64,000 nucleotides of DNA from Thermococcus cleftensis (lineage in GTDB: Archaea > Methanobacteriota_B > Thermococci > Thermococcales > Thermococcaceae): assembly GCF_000265525.1 (NCBI RefSeq), contig NC_018015.1, positions 1,524,322 to 1,588,321 of the forward strand. Reading direction: 5' to 3'. The stretch's first letter is position 1. Every line of letters begins with the position of its first letter. Both the position numbers and the translations under genes were made by a program. The notes beneath the pieces are model-generated. The model did not search any database. It was not told the DNA's origin and saw only the letters and a list, made by a program, of their open reading frames with translations. Positions 1 to 8,475 of the stretch are shown here, piece by piece.

Positions 1-788
1 TACTCCGAAGCGATGAGGGCGATGGTCGAGCTGTCCAGCCCGCCGGAGAACAGGATCCCGGTTCTCTTCCCAACCCGGTGCCTGGTGGCGCAGGTAAGGG
101 CTCTGGCAACCGCTTCGACGGCCCTTTTTGGGTCGAGGGGCTTTCTCCTCAGCCGGGCTAGGGAAAAAACTGTCTCCCGCTTGATGGTATTTCTGTCGAT
201 GATGACCAGCTCCCCGGGCCTAACGGGAATCGCCTCCTCGCCTATCGACCATAGAACCTTCCTCTCGCTGGCGAAGAAACCCCTGGGCGAGAAGTATAGG
301 GGCCTTATCCCAATGGGGTCGCGGAAGAGGTATATCCTCTCCCCGTTGGAGAAGGCAACCGCGTAGTCCCCTTCAAGCATTCCCATCGCCCTTCCGACGG
401 CCTCAGAAACGCTCATTCCCCCATCGAGGAAGAACTCGATGAGCCTCAAAATAACCTCGCTGTCCACGTCGCTCTCGAAGGAGACGCCCTTTCCCTCCAG
501 CCAGGCCCTCAGCTCACGGTGGTTGTATATCTCGCCGTTGTGGACCAGGGCCAGCTCGTTCACGAAGGGCTGGGTAAACGCTTTGGAGCCGGTCATGGCA
601 AGCCTGCACTGGAGGAGACCTATCCTTCCGTCCGGAATCTCCGAGACTCTGGAGAAGTCGCCTGATTTGAACACTCCTCCGTCGGTCCAGACGCCGAAGC
701 TGTCTTCTCCCCTGTGCTTTCCTGCGAGTATCATCGTGACGAACCTTTCCCTCAGATTTGAACCCACTCCGCCGGCAATCAGGCACAT
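1..788 (-). CDS. asnB: Asparagine synthetase (glutamine-hydrolysing), 3' end outside window
   Basis: Glutamine-dependent asparagine synthetase: the N-terminal domain releases ammonia from glutamine and the C-terminal PP-loop domain adenylates aspartate. The protein begins MCLIAGG, so Cys2 is the N-terminal nucleophile of class II amidotransferases. The motif SGGLDSS near residue 248 is the ATP-binding PP-loop. The gene runs off the left edge, so most of the synthetase domain is missing from view. The start is ATG at 788 behind a GGTGGGAG ribosome site, with an A/T-rich promoter element about 25 bases further upstream. Family assignment is firm; a specialised amidotransferase with another acceptor cannot be excluded from the fragment. 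Confidence 0.88.
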   Translation of the reverse strand, partial: MCLIAGGVGSNLRERFVTMILAGKHRGEDSFGVWTDGGVFKSGDFSRVSEIPDGRIGLLQCRLAMTGSKAFTQPFVNELALVHNGEIYNHRELRAWLEGKGVSFESDVDSEVILRLIEFFLDGGMSVSEAVGRAMGMLEGDYAVAFSNGERIYLFRDPIGIRPLYFSPRGFFASERKVLWSIGEEAIPVRPGELVIIDRNTIKRETVFSLARLRRKPLDPKRAVEAVARALTCATRHRVGKRTGILFSGGLDSSTIALIASE

Positions 789-880
789 CTCTCCCACCGC
801 GTTAAATACACAGTCGCCGAGATAAGGCTTCCCGCTTTCGATGTGGTGTAGTGATGAAACGGAACCGGAAACGCTGAACG

Positions 881-904
881 TTCGTCCAGAAAAGGGACGA
901 AAAA
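881..904 (-). terminator. Hairpin with oligo-T tract after the GPN GTPase gene
   Basis: A perfect 7-bp stem (TTCGTCC at 881-887 and GGACGAA at 895-901) lies 13 bases beyond the stop of the GPN gene. On the minus strand it is entered through a run of T residues, and the loop is also T-rich. Archaeal termination depends mainly on oligo-T, so this is a plausible transcript end for the minD-GPN operon before the asnB promoter. Confidence 0.4.
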
Positions 905-916
905 CTGAACCTGGAA

Positions 917-1660
917 TTATGTGAGGTCGCCGCAGGTGCAGCGGTGCTCGTGGGCGAGGGTTTCAAGCTCGTCGAAGCCCTCCCCCGTTCTTGCCGAGAG
1001 GTAGACCACCCTCGTCGGCGGCGCCAGCTCCGGCAGGGCGGAGCACATCTTGTGAGCTAGAAGCCCCTGTGTCGAAGGTTCCAGCTTTAGCCTTGCGGTC
1101 AGGTACTCGATATCGTCTAGGAACTTTCTGTATCCCTCAAGGTCCTCCACGGTGTCCACCTTGCTGAGGGCCGGAACCGTCGTCGTGCCCAGGCGGAGGT
1201 CTATCATGAGGCTGAAGAACCGGACGAAGCAGAAGTCGTGGGGCTCCTTCAGTATCTCCGGGCCGAAGAGGTAGACCGCGAGCGGCTCCGGGAGGCTCTC
1301 CATCAGCCTCACGCCGAACTCGTGGAAGAGAAACGTCTCCATCTGCCCCGGCGTGTCCACCATGATGTAGTCCCTCTCCCCGTCCAGCCTGGCTATTCTG
1401 GAAGCGTACTCGTCCACCTCCGGCAGAAGTCTGTCGTAGCTCTCCACTATGGCCCCGTTCGGACCGAGGCCCTCCTCCATAAGCTCCCATGCGGTGACGC
1501 TCTCCCTCACGTCGACGTCCGGCCGGTAGGGGAGGCTCTTGACCCCGGTGTCCAGGTTCACGTACCCCACCGAGTATCCGTTCTCCTCTAGGTACCTTCC
1601 GAAGGCCGCGCTGAGGGTGGTCTTCCCGCTTCCAGCGGTGCCTATGAACACCAGTATCAT
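917..1660 (-). CDS. GPN-loop GTPase
   Basis: A 247-residue GTPase of the GPN family, close in type to the dimeric Pyrococcus PAB0955 protein. Seen in the sequence: P-loop GTAGSGKT at residues 7-14, the family-defining Gly-Pro-Asn triplet at 66-68, the DTPGQ switch motif at 102-106 and SKVD at 166-169. Eukaryotic relatives assist RNA polymerase assembly; the archaeal role is not settled. Its ATG overlaps the stop of the upstream minD gene (ATGA), with a GGTGATG ribosome site inside minD, so the two are translationally coupled. Confidence 0.93.
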   Translation of the reverse strand: MILVFIGTAGSGKTTLSAAFGRYLEENGYSVGYVNLDTGVKSLPYRPDVDVRESVTAWELMEEGLGPNGAIVESYDRLLPEVDEYASRIARLDGERDYIMVDTPGQMETFLFHEFGVRLMESLPEPLAVYLFGPEILKEPHDFCFVRFFSLMIDLRLGTTTVPALSKVDTVEDLEGYRKFLDDIEYLTARLKLEPSTQGLLAHKMCSALPELAPPTRVVYLSARTGEGFDELETLAHEHRCTCGDLT

Positions 1661-2394
1661 CGCATCACCCTCGCCTTGAACCCCGCTATCCTCGTTATCC
1701 TCTCGGCCAGCTCCATGAAGGCCTTTGCGCCCGGCGAGTTGGGCTTGTACTCTACCACAGGAACCCCCTCAAGCGTTGCCTCCCTGACCGGCGGATCCTC
1801 GGGAATAACCGCGAGGAGAGGAATCTCCATAACTTCCTCAGCGACGTCCGGAGGTATGTCGTTATCGCTCCTGCCGTAGCGGTTGAGGACGAAGCCAAGA
1901 ACAGCTAAGCCGGCTTTCCTGAGAACCATTCCGACCTTCATTGTATCGGTTAGGCAGGAAATCTCGGGATTGGTGACTAGGAGAACCTCCTCACCGCTCA
2001 GCATCGCGTTCATAGCGTCCATCTGGAGGCCGGCTGGAGAGTCGATTATAACGAAGTCGAACTTGCCCTTGAGGGGTTTTATGGTCTCGGGAAGCCTCCT
2101 CGGGTCGGCCCTTATGACGTGCTCCCAGTCGATGGCGGCCGGGATAACGTGAACGTTCTCGTAGGCGGTCGCGTATATTGCGTCGTTTATGTCCGCCCGT
2201 CCGGCGAGGACGTCGTGAATGGTCGTGTAGGCGTCGTCTATTCCCATCACGAGGCTCAGGTTGGCCATCGTCAGGTCTGCATCGACGGCGCACACCTTGT
2301 AACCCATCTTCCCGAGGGCTATGGAGAGGTTCGCGGCGGTGGTGGTCTTTCCGGTGCCCCCCTTGCCGCTCGCTATGGAGATGAGCCTTCCCAT
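1657..2394 (-). CDS. minD: MinD/ParA-family ATPase
   Basis: A 245-residue deviant Walker A ATPase of the MinD family (KGGTGKT at residues 11-17, DADLTMANLSLV switch region, DSPAG motif). Members dimerise on ATP and often position proteins at membranes or on DNA. No clear amphipathic C-terminal membrane helix is visible. I chose ATG 2394 because GGTGGG lies just upstream; an in-frame ATG at 2406 is possible. It is coupled to the GPN GTPase and divergent from the PIN-ATPase gene. A second minD lies at 25733-26512. Confidence 0.85.
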   Translation of the reverse strand: MGRLISIASGKGGTGKTTTAANLSIALGKMGYKVCAVDADLTMANLSLVMGIDDAYTTIHDVLAGRADINDAIYATAYENVHVIPAAIDWEHVIRADPRRLPETIKPLKGKFDFVIIDSPAGLQMDAMNAMLSGEEVLLVTNPEISCLTDTMKVGMVLRKAGLAVLGFVLNRYGRSDNDIPPDVAEEVMEIPLLAVIPEDPPVREATLEGVPVVEYKPNSPGAKAFMELAERITRIAGFKARVMR

Positions 2395-2415
2395 CTTCCC
2401 ACCCATTCTATTTCT

Positions 2416-2441
2416 GGCTAAACCTTTATGAACCTTTAGCC
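2416..2441. promoter_or_regulatory. Inverted repeat in the minD / PIN-ATPase divergent promoter
   Basis: A perfect 7-bp inverted repeat (GGCTAAA at 2416-2422, TTTAGCC at 2435-2441) encloses a T/A-rich core. The octamer AACCTTTA is also directly repeated at 2421 and 2431. The core lies about 30 bases from the minD start and about 45 from the start at 2475, so it can hold TATA elements for both directions. An operator role is inference. Confidence 0.45.
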
Positions 2442-2474
2442 ACACCGACGTTAAGAGGGAAAGAGGTGGGAGAG

Positions 2475-4283
2475 ATGAAGGTGTTCGTAGCTGATACGAG
2501 CGTTATCGTCGATGGGAGGCTCACGCAGTTCCTTTCAGCGTTCGACGAGAAGGTCAAGGTTGTGATTCCGGAGGCGGTCATAGCGGAGATAGAGCACCAG
2601 GCCAACGAGGGGAAGGCGATAGGCCACACCGGCCTGGAAGAGCTTAAAAAGCTCCGGGAGATGGCTGACAGAGACAGGATTCTCCTCGAGTTCCACGGGG
2701 AGAGGCCGGAGCTATGGCAGATAAGAACTGCCAAGTCGGGTGAGATAGACAACCTCGTCCGTGAGACGGCTCGGGTCCTTGGGGCGACCCTCATCACCGG
2801 CGACCAGGTGCAGAGGGACATCGCGATAGCCAAAGGCATCGACGTCATTTACCTGACCGCTAAGAAGGAGGTCAGGCACCGTCTCGAGGACTTCTTCGAC
2901 GAGACCACGATGAGCGTCCACCTGAAGGCTGGCCTCCGGCCCCTAGCGAAGAAAGGCCGCCCGGGAGAGTGGCGGCTCGTTCCCGTTAGGGACGAACCGC
3001 TCAGTGATGAGGAGCTCGAGGAGATTGCAGATGACATCGTCGAGCGCGCAAGGCGTGATCCGGAGAGCTTCATAGAGCTCGACGAGCCCGGAGCAACGGT
3101 GGTCCAGCTCAGGAACTACCGTATCGTCATAGCAAAGCCGCCCTTCGCCGACAGGATTGAGATTACCGCCGTAAGGCCCGTCAAGAAACTCGGTATAGAG
3201 GACTACGAGCTGAGTGAGAAGCTGTTGGAGAGGCTCAGGAACAAAGCGGCTGGCGTGCTCATTGCAGGAGCCCCCGGAGAGGGAAAGACAACTTTTGCTC
3301 AAGCCTTGGCCGAGTGGTACGCCGGAATGGGAAGGATCGTCAAGACGATGGAAAAGCCCCGCGACCTTCAGGTGGGTGAGGAGATAACGCAGTACACAGC
3401 TTTAAAAGGTAGAATGGAGCTGACCGGTGACATACTCCTCCTTGTGAGGCCGGACTACACGATATTCGACGAGATGAGGAAGACGAGCGACTTCAAGATT
3501 TACTCGGATTTAAGGCTTGCCGGCGTTGGAATGGTCGGTGTCGTGCACGCGACCAAGCCGATAGACGCGATACAGCGCTTCATCGGAAGGGTCGAGCTGG
3601 GGATGATACCCCAGATAGTTGACACGGTGATATTCATCAAGGCCGGAAGGGTTGCCAAAGTTCTGACGCTCGAGTACCTCGTCAAGGTGCCGAGCGGGAT
3701 GAAGGAGGAGGATTTAGCGAGGCCAGTCATAGAGGTCAGGGACTTCGAGACGGGCGAGCTTGAGTACGAGATATACACCTACGGCGAGGAGATAAGCGTC
3801 GTTCCGGTAAAGAAGGAGGAGAAGGCTCCGGCATTAAGGCTCGCCGAGAAGAGGCTCAAGCAGGAGATAAAGAAGTTCCTGCCAGATGTCTACGCCGAGG
3901 TCGAGATAGTCAGCCCGCACAAGGCGGTGATCTACGCGGACGAGTTCGACATTCCGGCCATAATCGGCAAGAAGGGCAAGCGCATAACCGAGCTGGAGAA
4001 GAGGATTGGCATAAGCATAGACGTCAAGAGCTTCGCCGAGAGGGAGGCGGAGAAACCCAAGGAAAAGATACCCGTCGAGGTCGAGGAGAAGAAGAAAACG
4101 ATAGTGCTCAGAGTTTCCCCTGACTACGCCAAAAAACCTCTCAAGTTCTACGGCGGCGAGCAGTACGTCTTCACGGCAACGCCGAGCAAGAAGGGCCTCG
4201 TCAAGGTCAGCAAGAGCACACCGATAGGCAAGGAACTCAAGAGGCTCATCGAGGCAGGGATACCCATCTGGGCAAGTGCTTGA
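2475..4283 (+). CDS. PIN domain - PilT-type ATPase - KH domain protein
   Basis: A 602-residue fusion conserved in archaea (COG1855 type). The N-terminal PIN nuclease-like domain has the catalytic-type Asp in VADTS (residue 7), with further acidic residues to about residue 130. The central ATPase has Walker A GAPGEGKT near 265-272 and Walker B YTIFDE near 328-333. A KH-like segment, IIGKKGKRI, lies near residue 500. Together these suggest ATP-driven RNA processing or quality control; substrate unknown. I prefer ATG 2475, with GAGGTGG six bases upstream, over the GTG at 2466. The gene is followed by a T-rich tract that also holds the promoter of the next gene. Confidence 0.88.
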   Translation: MKVFVADTSVIVDGRLTQFLSAFDEKVKVVIPEAVIAEIEHQANEGKAIGHTGLEELKKLREMADRDRILLEFHGERPELWQIRTAKSGEIDNLVRETARVLGATLITGDQVQRDIAIAKGIDVIYLTAKKEVRHRLEDFFDETTMSVHLKAGLRPLAKKGRPGEWRLVPVRDEPLSDEELEEIADDIVERARRDPESFIELDEPGATVVQLRNYRIVIAKPPFADRIEITAVRPVKKLGIEDYELSEKLLERLRNKAAGVLIAGAPGEGKTTFAQALAEWYAGMGRIVKTMEKPRDLQVGEEITQYTALKGRMELTGDILLLVRPDYTIFDEMRKTSDFKIYSDLRLAGVGMVGVVHATKPIDAIQRFIGRVELGMIPQIVDTVIFIKAGRVAKVLTLEYLVKVPSGMKEEDLARPVIEVRDFETGELEYEIYTYGEEISVVPVKKEEKAPALRLAEKRLKQEIKKFLPDVYAEVEIVSPHKAVIYADEFDIPAIIGKKGKRITELEKRIGISIDVKSFAEREAEKPKEKIPVEVEEKKKTIVLRVSPDYAKKPLKFYGGEQYVFTATPSKKGLVKVSKSTPIGKELKRLIEAGIPIWASA

Positions 4284-4316
4284 GAAAATCTTTTATAGTT
4301 TGTTTTCTTCTTTTCT

Positions 4317-4562
4317 ATGGTGGTAAGCTTGGGAGCGGCCGACGTCCTGGCCACCCTAGTGGCGGTGTTCTTCCTCGCCCTCATACTTGCCCCTTTCATT
4401 CCTGGCGGCCCAGCGCTGATGCTCCTCCTGCTCGGGCTCCTACCCCTTGCGATTCTGGTAGTCCTTCTAGTCAAAGTGTGGCAGCTCAGTGATGAGGTCG
4501 AGGTTTTGAGGAAGGAACTCGAGTCGCTCAGGAGGGAGAAAGAAGATGGAAAGCCGCTATGA
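4317..4562 (+). CDS. Small membrane protein with C-terminal coiled coil
   Basis: An 81-residue protein with two strongly hydrophobic segments (about residues 8-28 and 33-53), then a charged heptad-like helix from about residue 56. No family recognised. TTTTATAG at 4291-4298 is centred about 23 bases before the ATG, which predicts an almost leaderless mRNA. The gene overlaps the next small membrane gene by 17 bases, and a third overlaps that one; the three probably form an operon whose products may interact through their helical tails. Confidence 0.65.
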   Translation: MVVSLGAADVLATLVAVFFLALILAPFIPGGPALMLLLLGLLPLAILVVLLVKVWQLSDEVEVLRKELESLRREKEDGKPL

Positions 4563-4797
4563 CCCCATGGAAACCCTCGGGGCGATCCTGAGCGCCCTCG
4601 GGCTGGCGGGTATTATAGTAACCGAAGGACGTGTCCTGGGGTTTGGCCTCCTTGTGATTGCCTTTGGTATCGTCATCTGGAAGATGGGCGAGGTTCGGAG
4701 GGAGCTTAGAGGGGAAATCGAATCGCTTAGAAGGGAGATGGAGGCGTGTCCCGGAGAATCGGGGAGTGGTGAAGATGCCCGTGCTCTGGAGGGATAG
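4546..4797 (+). CDS. Small membrane protein with C-terminal coiled coil
   Basis: An 83-residue protein with two hydrophobic stretches (about residues 10-25 and 30-46), followed by a charged helix ending in an acidic tail. Its layout matches the preceding gene (two membrane spans, then a GEIESLRREME-type helix), so the two may be diverged duplicates. The start at ATG 4546 has a GGAGG-like site 10-15 bases upstream. It overlaps the gene on each side. Function unknown. Confidence 0.6.
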   Translation: MESRYDPMETLGAILSALGLAGIIVTEGRVLGFGLLVIAFGIVIWKMGEVRRELRGEIESLRREMEACPGESGSGEDARALEG

Positions 4798-4960
4798 ACT
4801 TTTCTGGAGTCTTGCCATCGGTGGCCTGCTGGCTCACCTCTCCGCGCTGTGGGTTGGAACGGAGGGCACGGTAGTTGGCAACTTCCTGTGGATCATGGCC
4901 TTTGTCTACCTTTTAATCTCGAGCATCAGGAGATTGCTTAATCCTCGCAACGTTTTTTAA
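4775..4960 (+). CDS. Small two-span membrane protein
   Basis: A 61-residue protein starting MPVLWRDRLFWSL, with hydrophobic segments at about residues 8-25 and 33-50 and a basic C-terminus. The start ATG at 4775 lies inside the end of the preceding gene behind a GTGGTGAAG ribosome site. An upstream in-frame ATG at 4658 would add 39 residues that look like out-of-frame translation of the previous gene, so I rejected it. Function unknown; third member of the 4317-4960 cluster. Confidence 0.55.
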   Translation: MPVLWRDRLFWSLAIGGLLAHLSALWVGTEGTVVGNFLWIMAFVYLLISSIRRLLNPRNVF

Positions 4961-4981
4961 CCCTCCACCGGAGCATTGACC

Positions 4982-5542
4982 ATGCTCGTGCTAGCTTCCG
5001 CCAGTCCACGGAGGAGGGAGATACTGTCGAGGTTCGTCCCTGAGTTCAAGGTGGTGCCAAGCAACGCCAGCGAGGAGTGCCGGCTCAGGGAGCCAGGAGA
5101 TTATTCCGTCGAACTCGCCAGGAGGAAGGCCAGGGAGGTTTACTCCAGGGTTGGCGGCACTGTCATCGGCGCCGACACCGTGGTGAGCGTGGACGGTCAG
5201 ATACTGGGAAAGCCGAGGGACGAGGGGCACGCGGTCAGAATGCTGAAACTGCTGAGCGGCAGGGTTCACCAGGTCACCACGGGATACTGCATAATCCACG
5301 GGGGGAAGGAGCTCTGCGGTGCCGTGACGACGGACGTGAAGTTCCGCGAGCTGGACGAGGAACTGATACGGGCGTACGTGGCAACGGGTGAACCGATGGA
5401 CAAGGCGGGGGCGTATGGAATTCAGGGACTGGGAGGGCTCCTGGTAGAGTGGATCAGGGGCGACTACTACAACGTCGTGGGCTTCCCCATAGAGATAATC
5501 TGGAAGCTCCGGGAGCTTGGATTTGAGGTCTTGTCGCGCTGA
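4982..5542 (+). CDS. maf: Maf-family nucleotide pyrophosphatase
   Basis: A 186-residue Maf protein. Maf enzymes hydrolyse non-canonical or modified nucleoside triphosphates to monophosphates, protecting nucleic acids from aberrant incorporation. The family's opening signature LASASPRRREIL, the GADTVVS motif, the GKPRD loop and the DKAGAYGIQG motif are all present. ATG 4982 is preferred over the TTG at 4976. A TTTTTTAA element about 26 bases upstream predicts a leaderless transcript. The length is normal for the family. Confidence 0.92.
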   Translation: MLVLASASPRRREILSRFVPEFKVVPSNASEECRLREPGDYSVELARRKAREVYSRVGGTVIGADTVVSVDGQILGKPRDEGHAVRMLKLLSGRVHQVTTGYCIIHGGKELCGAVTTDVKFRELDEELIRAYVATGEPMDKAGAYGIQGLGGLLVEWIRGDYYNVVGFPIEIIWKLRELGFEVLSR

Positions 5543-5571
5543 ACTGGCTCGGTTCTCTGGCCATGAGATGC

Positions 5572-5676
5572 TTAAATCTGGAAGGAAAACAAGGGCGTCC
5601 CGCGATTTTGGGCCTCTTTGTCCTTGGTGATCTCAAAATTGAACTCGGCCTCGGGGAGGGCTGAAATAACGAAAAC
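5572..5676 (-). pseudogene. In-frame coding-like tail after the PHP gene stop codon
   Basis: Immediately after the TAG stop of the PHP gene, the same frame stays open for 34 codons before TAA at 5572-5574. The translation (beginning VFVISALPEAEF, ending LFSFQI) has ordinary Thermococcus-like codon use. It may be the remnant of another gene's 3' end or a former C-terminal extension of the PHP protein. No start codon or ribosome site of its own was found. Confidence 0.3.
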
Positions 5677-6333
5677 CTACAGGAACTCTTCGAAGAGCAG
5701 GTCCTCCTTTCTCCCTCCCGCTTTCCTGAAGACCTTCTCGCTCCAGGAGACGCTCCCGACGGCGGGGGGATAATGGGCGTCGCTTGCGAAGGTGAGCTTT
5801 ATTCCCCGCCTTATGCACTCCCTCACGAACTCCAAATCGGGGACGCGGTAGCGGGAGCTTATCTCGAAGGCCTTTCCGTTGGCCTCGGCCAGCTCGAGAA
5901 CCTCCTCGAGCTCCTCCAGAGTTGGATATCCGATGTGGGGAAAGTTCGCCCCGAAGTGCCCTATAACCGTCACGTTCTCATCGATGAGGGCCAACTTCAC
6001 CAGCTCGATGTACTGGCTCGGGCTCTCCAGCCACTCGTGGACGCTGGCTATCACGTAGTCGAGCTTTCTGGCCATGAAATCCGGCACGTCCACGCCGTTA
6101 AAGGTTAAGTTCCCTTCGATTCCGGCCAGTACCGTTATCTCGGCCTCCCCTCCCCACCGCTTTATTTCCCTGACGTATCTGCTGAGGGTTCTCTCTGAGA
6201 GGTAGTGGACGTGGTCGGTTATTCCGAGCAGTCTAAGCCCCTTCTCTTCGGCGGCCGCTATGTTCTCGGCTATCCCCCCGATGCCGTCCGAGTAAACGGT
6301 GTGGGTGTGGGCGTCGTGTGCGAACTTGGGCAT
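5677..6333 (-). CDS. PHP-domain metal-dependent phosphoesterase
   Basis: A 218-residue PHP-superfamily protein. The metal-binding HDAHTHTVYSDG motif is at residues 6-17, GITDH at about 37-41, a conserved HEW near 98-100, GHFG near 124-127 and SDAHYPP near 187-193; these supply the His and Asp ligands of a trinuclear site. Relatives include histidinol-phosphatase and nucleotide/DNA phosphoesterases; the substrate cannot be told from sequence. It starts at ATG 6333 after a GGGAGGTTG site and is divergent from the methylmalonyl-CoA mutase subunit gene. Confidence 0.85.
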   Translation of the reverse strand: MPKFAHDAHTHTVYSDGIGGIAENIAAAEEKGLRLLGITDHVHYLSERTLSRYVREIKRWGGEAEITVLAGIEGNLTFNGVDVPDFMARKLDYVIASVHEWLESPSQYIELVKLALIDENVTVIGHFGANFPHIGYPTLEELEEVLELAEANGKAFEISSRYRVPDLEFVRECIRRGIKLTFASDAHYPPAVGSVSWSEKVFRKAGGRKEDLLFEEFL

Positions 6334-6455
6334 GGTTCAACCTCCCGGCGAGGGGTTAAAAACCCTTTCTGGACAAAATATCCAAAGTAAAGCCCAACCT
6401 TGAGTTTTGACAAACCTTTAAATACCGCAGGGGAGAAAAGGAAGCGGTGGTGAAG

Positions 6456-6887
6456 ATGGTCGAGCGCTCCAAGGTTAGGGTTCTCGTCGCCAAGCCCGGA
6501 CTTGACGGTCACGACAGGGGAGCTAAGGTCGTCGCCAGGGCCCTGCGCGATGCCGGTTTCGAGGTTATCTACACTGGAATCAGGCAGACGCCGGAGCAGA
6601 TAGTCGAGAGTGTTATCCAGGAGGACGTCGATGTCCTTGGGATAAGCATACTCTCCGGTGCCCACATGGTTCTCATTCCCAAGATACTCAAGCTCCTCGA
6701 GGAGAGGGGCCTCAGGGTGAACGAGGACGTGCTCGTCATAGCCGGCGGAATAATCCCGCCCGACGACGCGGAGGAGCTCGAGAAGATGGGCGTCGCCAAG
6801 GTTTTCGGCCCGGGAAGCCCCATCGGAGACATCATAGCCTTCATAGACGAGAACGTCCCCAAGCTCAGGAAGTTCAGGGAGGAGTGA
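6456..6887 (+). CDS. mcmA2: Methylmalonyl-CoA mutase, B12-binding small subunit
   Basis: A 143-residue cobalamin-binding domain protein, the separate small subunit of the archaeal two-subunit methylmalonyl-CoA mutase, which interconverts methylmalonyl-CoA and succinyl-CoA. The B12-binding signature [10 protein letters not shown] is at about residues 12-21, and the SGAHM and GGIIPP loops of the Rossmann-like domain follow. ATG 6456 follows GGTGGTGA; a TTTAAATA box lies at about 6415-6425. The large catalytic subunit is not in this window. The next two genes encode the mutase chaperone GTPase and the epimerase. Confidence 0.93.
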   Translation: MVERSKVRVLVAKPGLDGHDRGAKVVARALRDAGFEVIYTGIRQTPEQIVESVIQEDVDVLGISILSGAHMVLIPKILKLLEERGLRVNEDVLVIAGGIIPPDDAEELEKMGVAKVFGPGSPIGDIIAFIDENVPKLRKFREE

Positions 6888-6932
6888 GCAAACTTTATAA
6901 TTTCTTTTGGATAATCTGTCCGAGTGGTGACG

Positions 6933-7892
6933 ATGCTAGAGGGCCTCATAGAGAGAATGCTCCGTGGGGACAAGCGGGCAACTGCCAGGCTCATAACCCT
7001 CGTTGAGAACGACGAGGAGAAAGCGAGGGAGATAATATCCAGGATTTACCCTCACACCGGCAACGCCTACATTGTCGGGATAACCGGGCCGCCGGGGGCG
7101 GGTAAGTCCACGCTCCTCGACAAGCTCATCAGGGTCGCCAGGGAGGAGGGGAAGGTTGTAGGCGTCATAGCCATCGACCCAACCTCCCCCTTCACTGGCG
7201 GAGCTTTGCTCGGTGACAGGATAAGAATGCAGCGTCACTCCACCGACCCTGGGGTTTTCATAAGGAGCATGGCCACGCGCGGCTCCCTCGGCGGTCTCGC
7301 CAAGGCCACAAACGACGCCATAAAGGTTCTCGACGCCTACGGCTGCGACGTTATCTTCGTCGAGACCGTCGGCGTTGGGCAGATAGAGATAGACATCGTC
7401 AAGACTGCTGACACCGTCGTCCTCGTCACGGTTCCTGGCCTGGGAGACGACATACAGGCCATAAAGGCTGGCCTGATGGAGATAGCGGACGTCTTCGTCA
7501 TAAACAAGGCGGACAAGGAGGGGGCGGACGCGACGTACTTCGAGCTCAACCTCATGCTCGACCTCGAGAAGGAGCGCTGGGAAAGGAGAGGCTGGAGGCC
7601 GCCGATAGTCGAGACCGTCGCCACGACGATGAAGGGAATCCGGGAGCTGTGGAAGGCCATCAACGACCACGGGAAGTTCCTCGTGGAGAGCGGCGAGATA
7701 GAGCGCAAGAGGCGCTTCCGGGCGGAGGAAGAGGTTAAGACCATAGTCTCCGGCAGAATATCCCGCATCGTCGGCGAGAAGCTCAACGAGGGGGAGGTAG
7801 CTTCCCTGATCGACGGAGTTGTGAGGCGTGAAATCGACCCCTACTCTGCCGCGGATAAGGTGTTGGAGAAAGCACTGGGGGTGAAGGTATGA
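6933..7892 (+). CDS. meaB: MeaB/ArgK-type GTPase for methylmalonyl-CoA mutase
   Basis: A G3E-family P-loop GTPase of 319 residues that protects methylmalonyl-CoA mutase and gates loading of adenosylcobalamin. Walker [10 protein letters not shown] lies near residue 50, followed by the [19 protein letters not shown] region typical of MeaB, ETVGVGQ (G3) and NKAD (G4). Older annotation calls this family ArgK (LAO/AO transport kinase), which is misleading here because the neighbours are mutase genes. The start ATG 6933 follows GTGGTGA. Its TGA overlaps the ATG of the epimerase gene. Confidence 0.93.
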   Translation: MLEGLIERMLRGDKRATARLITLVENDEEKAREIISRIYPHTGNAYIVGITGPPGAGKSTLLDKLIRVAREEGKVVGVIAIDPTSPFTGGALLGDRIRMQRHSTDPGVFIRSMATRGSLGGLAKATNDAIKVLDAYGCDVIFVETVGVGQIEIDIVKTADTVVLVTVPGLGDDIQAIKAGLMEIADVFVINKADKEGADATYFELNLMLDLEKERWERRGWRPPIVETVATTMKGIRELWKAINDHGKFLVESGEIERKRRFRAEEEVKTIVSGRISRIVGEKLNEGEVASLIDGVVRREIDPYSAADKVLEKALGVKV

Positions 7893-8293
7893 TAAGGAAG
7901 ATAGACCACGTTGGTATAGCCGTCAAGAACCTGGAAGAGGCCATAAAGGTCTGGGAGGGCCTCGGTCTCAAGGTCGAGGAGATTGAAGAGGTACCGGACC
8001 AGAAGGTGAGAACCGCGATAATCCACGTCGGTGAGAGCAGGATTGAGCTCCTCGAGCCGACGGCGGAGGACTCACCGATAGCCAAGTTCATAGCGAAGAG
8101 GGGGGAGGGCATACACCACATAGCCCTCGGCGTCGATGACATCGAGACGCACCTAGAGAAGCTCAAGGAAGCCGGCTACAGGCTCATAGACGAGGAGCCA
8201 CGCATAGGTGCCGGCGGGGCCAAGATAGCCTTCGTGCACCCGAAGGCAGTGACCGGTGTTCTCCTCGAACTTTGCGAAAGGAAGACAGAATAG
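7889..8293 (+). CDS. mce: Methylmalonyl-CoA epimerase
   Basis: A 134-residue vicinal-oxygen-chelate fold protein that interconverts the (2R) and (2S) epimers of methylmalonyl-CoA. Characteristic features: [14 protein letters not shown] at the start with the first metal His, [17 protein letters not shown] with the second His, and a final GVLLELCE with the metal Glu. The length is typical. It is coupled to meaB by an ATGA overlap, completing a B12 subunit - chaperone - epimerase operon. A T-rich region follows the stop. Confidence 0.94.
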   Translation: MIRKIDHVGIAVKNLEEAIKVWEGLGLKVEEIEEVPDQKVRTAIIHVGESRIELLEPTAEDSPIAKFIAKRGEGIHHIALGVDDIETHLEKLKEAGYRLIDEEPRIGAGGAKIAFVHPKAVTGVLLELCERKTE

Positions 8294-8475
8294 CCGGTTT
8301 AATTTCCATAAGTTTCCAACATTTTGTATTTCCTTTCAGTTTCATGTGGTATTTTTGGTATGTTGCTAATCTTCCAATTTTACACAGTAACACTTATAAA
8401 GTTGGATACGAAGTTGGGTTGGCGAGGAAACAGTTCAGTGCGTCCTCCAATCCAAATGGTGAAGAAGTGGTGGGT

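Noticed and set aside
514-786. Long minus-strand open frame overlapping asnB (and similar long antisense frames, for example 9565-11211 and 26890-27837)
   Set aside because: These are shadow frames caused by biased codon use in the real genes; they lack ribosome sites and family motifs.
851-908. Plus-strand C/D RNA candidate (GTGATGA followed by two CTGA boxes)
   Set aside because: The first guide would be 16 nt, there is no acceptable C' box between the two CTGA copies, and the stretch is better explained as a hairpin/oligo-T transcript end.
8272-8475. N-terminal extension of the DUF835-like protein
   Set aside because: The extension is AT-rich, overlaps the end of mce, contains the promoter TATA box, and has no ribosome site. 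The start at 8476 is better.
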